DNA from: Ascoidea rubescens DSM 1968
Lineage: Eukaryota > Ascomycota > Saccharomycetes > Ascoideales > Ascoideaceae
NCBI RefSeq assembly: GCF_001661345.1
Contig: NW_017962928.1
Coordinates: 130,934 to 194,933 of the forward strand
DNA: 64,000 nucleotides
Direction: 5' to 3'
Part shown: positions 62,181 through 64,000 of the stretch, in pieces
How positions within the stretch are numbered: the stretch's first letter is position 1
How the letters are laid out: each line of letters starts with the position of its first letter
Notes under the pieces: generated by a model
Told to the model about the DNA's origin: nothing
What the model saw: the letters and a program-made list of their open reading frames with translations, nothing else
Database searches by the model: none
Position numbers and translations under genes: made by a program

Positions 62181-63842
62181 ATGTCTCTCGAAGCTCATGT
62201 TGATCCCGAGTTATTGGTCAAAAAGTTGATCATGGAAAATAACATCAAAAAAAATCAAAAAATATCTGCCCAATTTCACCAGGCTTATAGTGTTAAAAAT
62301 CTTAAATTAGTCAATTCATTAGAAAATCCAACTAGTTTTACTGCTTCTAAAACTGAAATGCCTGAAAAAGGTTTGCATCCCAAGATCACTTACCAGTTAA
62401 TTCATGATGATTTGGACTTGGATGGTAATCCAACTTTGAATTTAGCCAGTTTTGTTAATACTTATGTTCCAGATGAAGCTAAAAAATTGATCAAAGAAAA
62501 CATCACCAAGAATTTTGCTGATAATGATGAGTATCCAATTTCAATGGATATCCATAAAAGATGTATTTCAATTTTATCTTCATTATGGCATGCCCCTGAT
62601 TCTCTGGAAAGTGCTGTCATTGGTTCAGCTACAACCGGTTCCTCAGAAGCTATCATGTTAGGTGGTTTGGCACTTAAGAAAAGATGGCAAAAACAAATGA
62701 AAGCTGCTGGAAAAAGCACTGTTAATCCAAACATTCTCATGGGTGCAAATGCTCAAGTCGCCTTGGAAAAATTTGCCAGATATTTTGATGTTGAAGCAAG
62801 AATTATCCCCGTTTCTTCAGAAAGTGAACATTTAATGGATATAAGTAAAATAGAACAAAATGTTGATGAGAATACTATTGGTATTTTTGTGATTTTAGGT
62901 TCAACCTACACTGGAGGTTATGAAAATGTTTATGAAATCTCTAGAATTTTGGATAGAATTGAATTGGAAAGGGGTATAAATGTTCCAATTCATGTTGATG
63001 GTGCTTCTGGTGCTATGATTTCCCCATTTGTATATCCAAACTTGATTTGGGATTTCAAAATTCCAAGAGTTTATTCAATCAACACTTCTGGTCACAAATT
63101 TGGCTTAACATCTGCCGGTCTAGGTTGGATTGTTTGGAGAGCTAAAGAATATTTACCAAAGGAATTAATCTTTCAATTAAGATATCTTGGTGGATTAGAA
63201 GAAAGTTTTACCCTTAATTTCTCAAGAACTGGTTATCAGGTTATCCATCAATATTTCAATTTCTTATGCTATGGAAAAGAGGGCTATAAGAAGATATTCA
63301 ATAATTGTTTGTCAAATGCAAGATTATTGTCCAAATTTTTAGAAGAATCCGGTTACTTTGAATGTGTTTCTAGTATTCACAGGCCAAGAGGCATTTGCCA
63401 TTTGATTGATCATGGTGATAAATCTGTTGACGACAACCTAACATTAGATGATGATAATGAAAAATTCAACCCAGGTTTACCTGTTGTTGCCTTCAAATTT
63501 TCCAAACAGTTTGAAGAAAAATACCCGGAAATTCCTCAATCCATGGTTTCCACATTATTGAGAAATAGAGGTTTTATTGTTCCAAACTACCCATTGCCAA
63601 AGAATGAGCAATCCACCGAAGTTTTGAGAATTGTTGTGAGATACAACTTGAACTTGGAATTGCTAGACAAGTTGATGAGTGATATAATTCAAATCACAGA
63701 GGTGTTGATCAAATCAGCAGAAATTGTCAAGAAGAGCACCAGAGAGTCAGGAAATAACAACACTGAACTCATTTATGATATGCTATTGTCGGTTTCAAGT
63801 GGTGGTTTTCACGATAAAATGAGAGTCAAGCCCAAGTTATAA
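62181..63842 (+). CDS. GAD1: Glutamate decarboxylase
   Basis: This pyridoxal-phosphate enzyme converts glutamate to GABA; in yeasts it feeds the GABA shunt and supports oxidative-stress tolerance. The 553 residues (585 in S. cerevisiae) cover the family: NLASFVNTYVPDEA, GSATTGSSEAIMLGGLA, HVDGASGAMISPFVYP and the cofactor lysine Lys306 in INTSGHKFGL, then LNFSRTGYQVIHQYFNFL. The C-terminal tail NTELIYDMLLS is present. The first ATG follows a T-rich leader. It is divergent from RRS1 across the gene-free tract. No defects are seen. Confidence 0.94.
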   Translation: MSLEAHVDPELLVKKLIMENNIKKNQKISAQFHQAYSVKNLKLVNSLENPTSFTASKTEMPEKGLHPKITYQLIHDDLDLDGNPTLNLASFVNTYVPDEAKKLIKENITKNFADNDEYPISMDIHKRCISILSSLWHAPDSLESAVIGSATTGSSEAIMLGGLALKKRWQKQMKAAGKSTVNPNILMGANAQVALEKFARYFDVEARIIPVSSESEHLMDISKIEQNVDENTIGIFVILGSTYTGGYENVYEISRILDRIELERGINVPIHVDGASGAMISPFVYPNLIWDFKIPRVYSINTSGHKFGLTSAGLGWIVWRAKEYLPKELIFQLRYLGGLEESFTLNFSRTGYQVIHQYFNFLCYGKEGYKKIFNNCLSNARLLSKFLEESGYFECVSSIHRPRGICHLIDHGDKSVDDNLTLDDDNEKFNPGLPVVAFKFSKQFEEKYPEIPQSMVSTLLRNRGFIVPNYPLPKNEQSTEVLRIVVRYNLNLELLDKLMSDIIQITEVLIKSAEIVKKSTRESGNNNTELIYDMLLSVSSGGFHDKMRVKPKL

Positions 63843-64000
63843 TAGGATTATTTCTTGTTTCAACAATGGCTTATAATGGCTAATTGCATATATCTTGTTA
63901 CCCTATGAAATTCTACCCTATAAGTATATTTAAACAAGACCTATTTCATTTTGTTTGATAGTTTGTGGTTATTTATCTATTGTTTTCCAAGTGTTTTTAA
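63843..64000. other. GAD1 3' flank to window end
   Basis: This 158-bp AT-rich sequence follows the GAD1 stop and probably carries its polyadenylation signals. Nothing else is visible. Confidence 0.6.

Overview
This window is nuclear DNA of a budding yeast (Saccharomycotina). Genes are dense and nearly all have clear yeast orthologues. The DNA is strongly AT-rich, proteins carry long Asn/Ser/Lys runs, and the few introns are short, lie near the 5' end, and use GTATGT-type donors with CTAAC/CTAAT branch sequences. A nuclear gene for the complex I subunit NDUFS4 argues against Saccharomyces and its close relatives, which lack complex I. CTG is almost unused for leucine even where the DNA is GC-rich and CTC and TTG are common. 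That suggests a lineage in which CUG is reassigned (CTG-Ser or a similar clade). This is inference, because no tRNA gene is visible.

Layout. 0.5-9.7 kb: SET1 (histone H3K4 methyltransferase), SPC98 (gamma-tubulin complex) and NDUFS4, all on minus. 10-21.3 kb: ORC6, UTP4, TAD2 (minus), ADE13, NAF1 and the spliced eIF4A gene TIF1. 21.8-26.6 kb: IDH1 (minus), TMA7 (minus) and the carnitine carrier CRC1. 27-39 kb: FAR11 (STRIPAK-like, minus), a short LSM12-like gene, EMA19/TMEM97-like, spliced ACB1 (minus) divergent from the sterol acyltransferase ARE2, and a VTC2/VTC3 polyphosphate polymerase subunit. 39.8-42.2 kb: an accessory patch with an 18-bp minisatellite and a broken kinase-domain gene. 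42.7-52 kb: SPS19 (peroxisomal, ends SKL), spliced VPS24, DCR2 and class-I myosin MYO5. 52-57.9 kb: an unrecognised Cys-rich GPI-type surface protein, a possible small secreted protein, a NIPA-family transporter and spliced RRS1. 57.9-62.2 kb: a gene-free, very AT-rich tract holding one isolated GC-rich structured island. 62.2-63.8 kb: glutamate decarboxylase GAD1.

Themes. Ribosome biogenesis and translation (UTP4, NAF1, RRS1, TMA7, TIF1, LSM12-like) are well represented, and UTP4 and TIF1 share an RRPE-like promoter module. Acyl-CoA and mitochondrial metabolism form a second group (CRC1, SPS19, ACB1, ARE2, IDH1, NDUFS4), several with CCAAT boxes; SPS19 also has a CCTCGG fatty-acid motif.

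Most promising for follow-up: the gene-free tract as a candidate centromere, the GC island inside it as a candidate non-coding RNA, the Cys-rich surface protein, and the CTG usage pattern. Base composition is patchy, with narrow GC peaks mostly over promoters. No intact transposon, LTR element, CRISPR array or tRNA gene was recognised.
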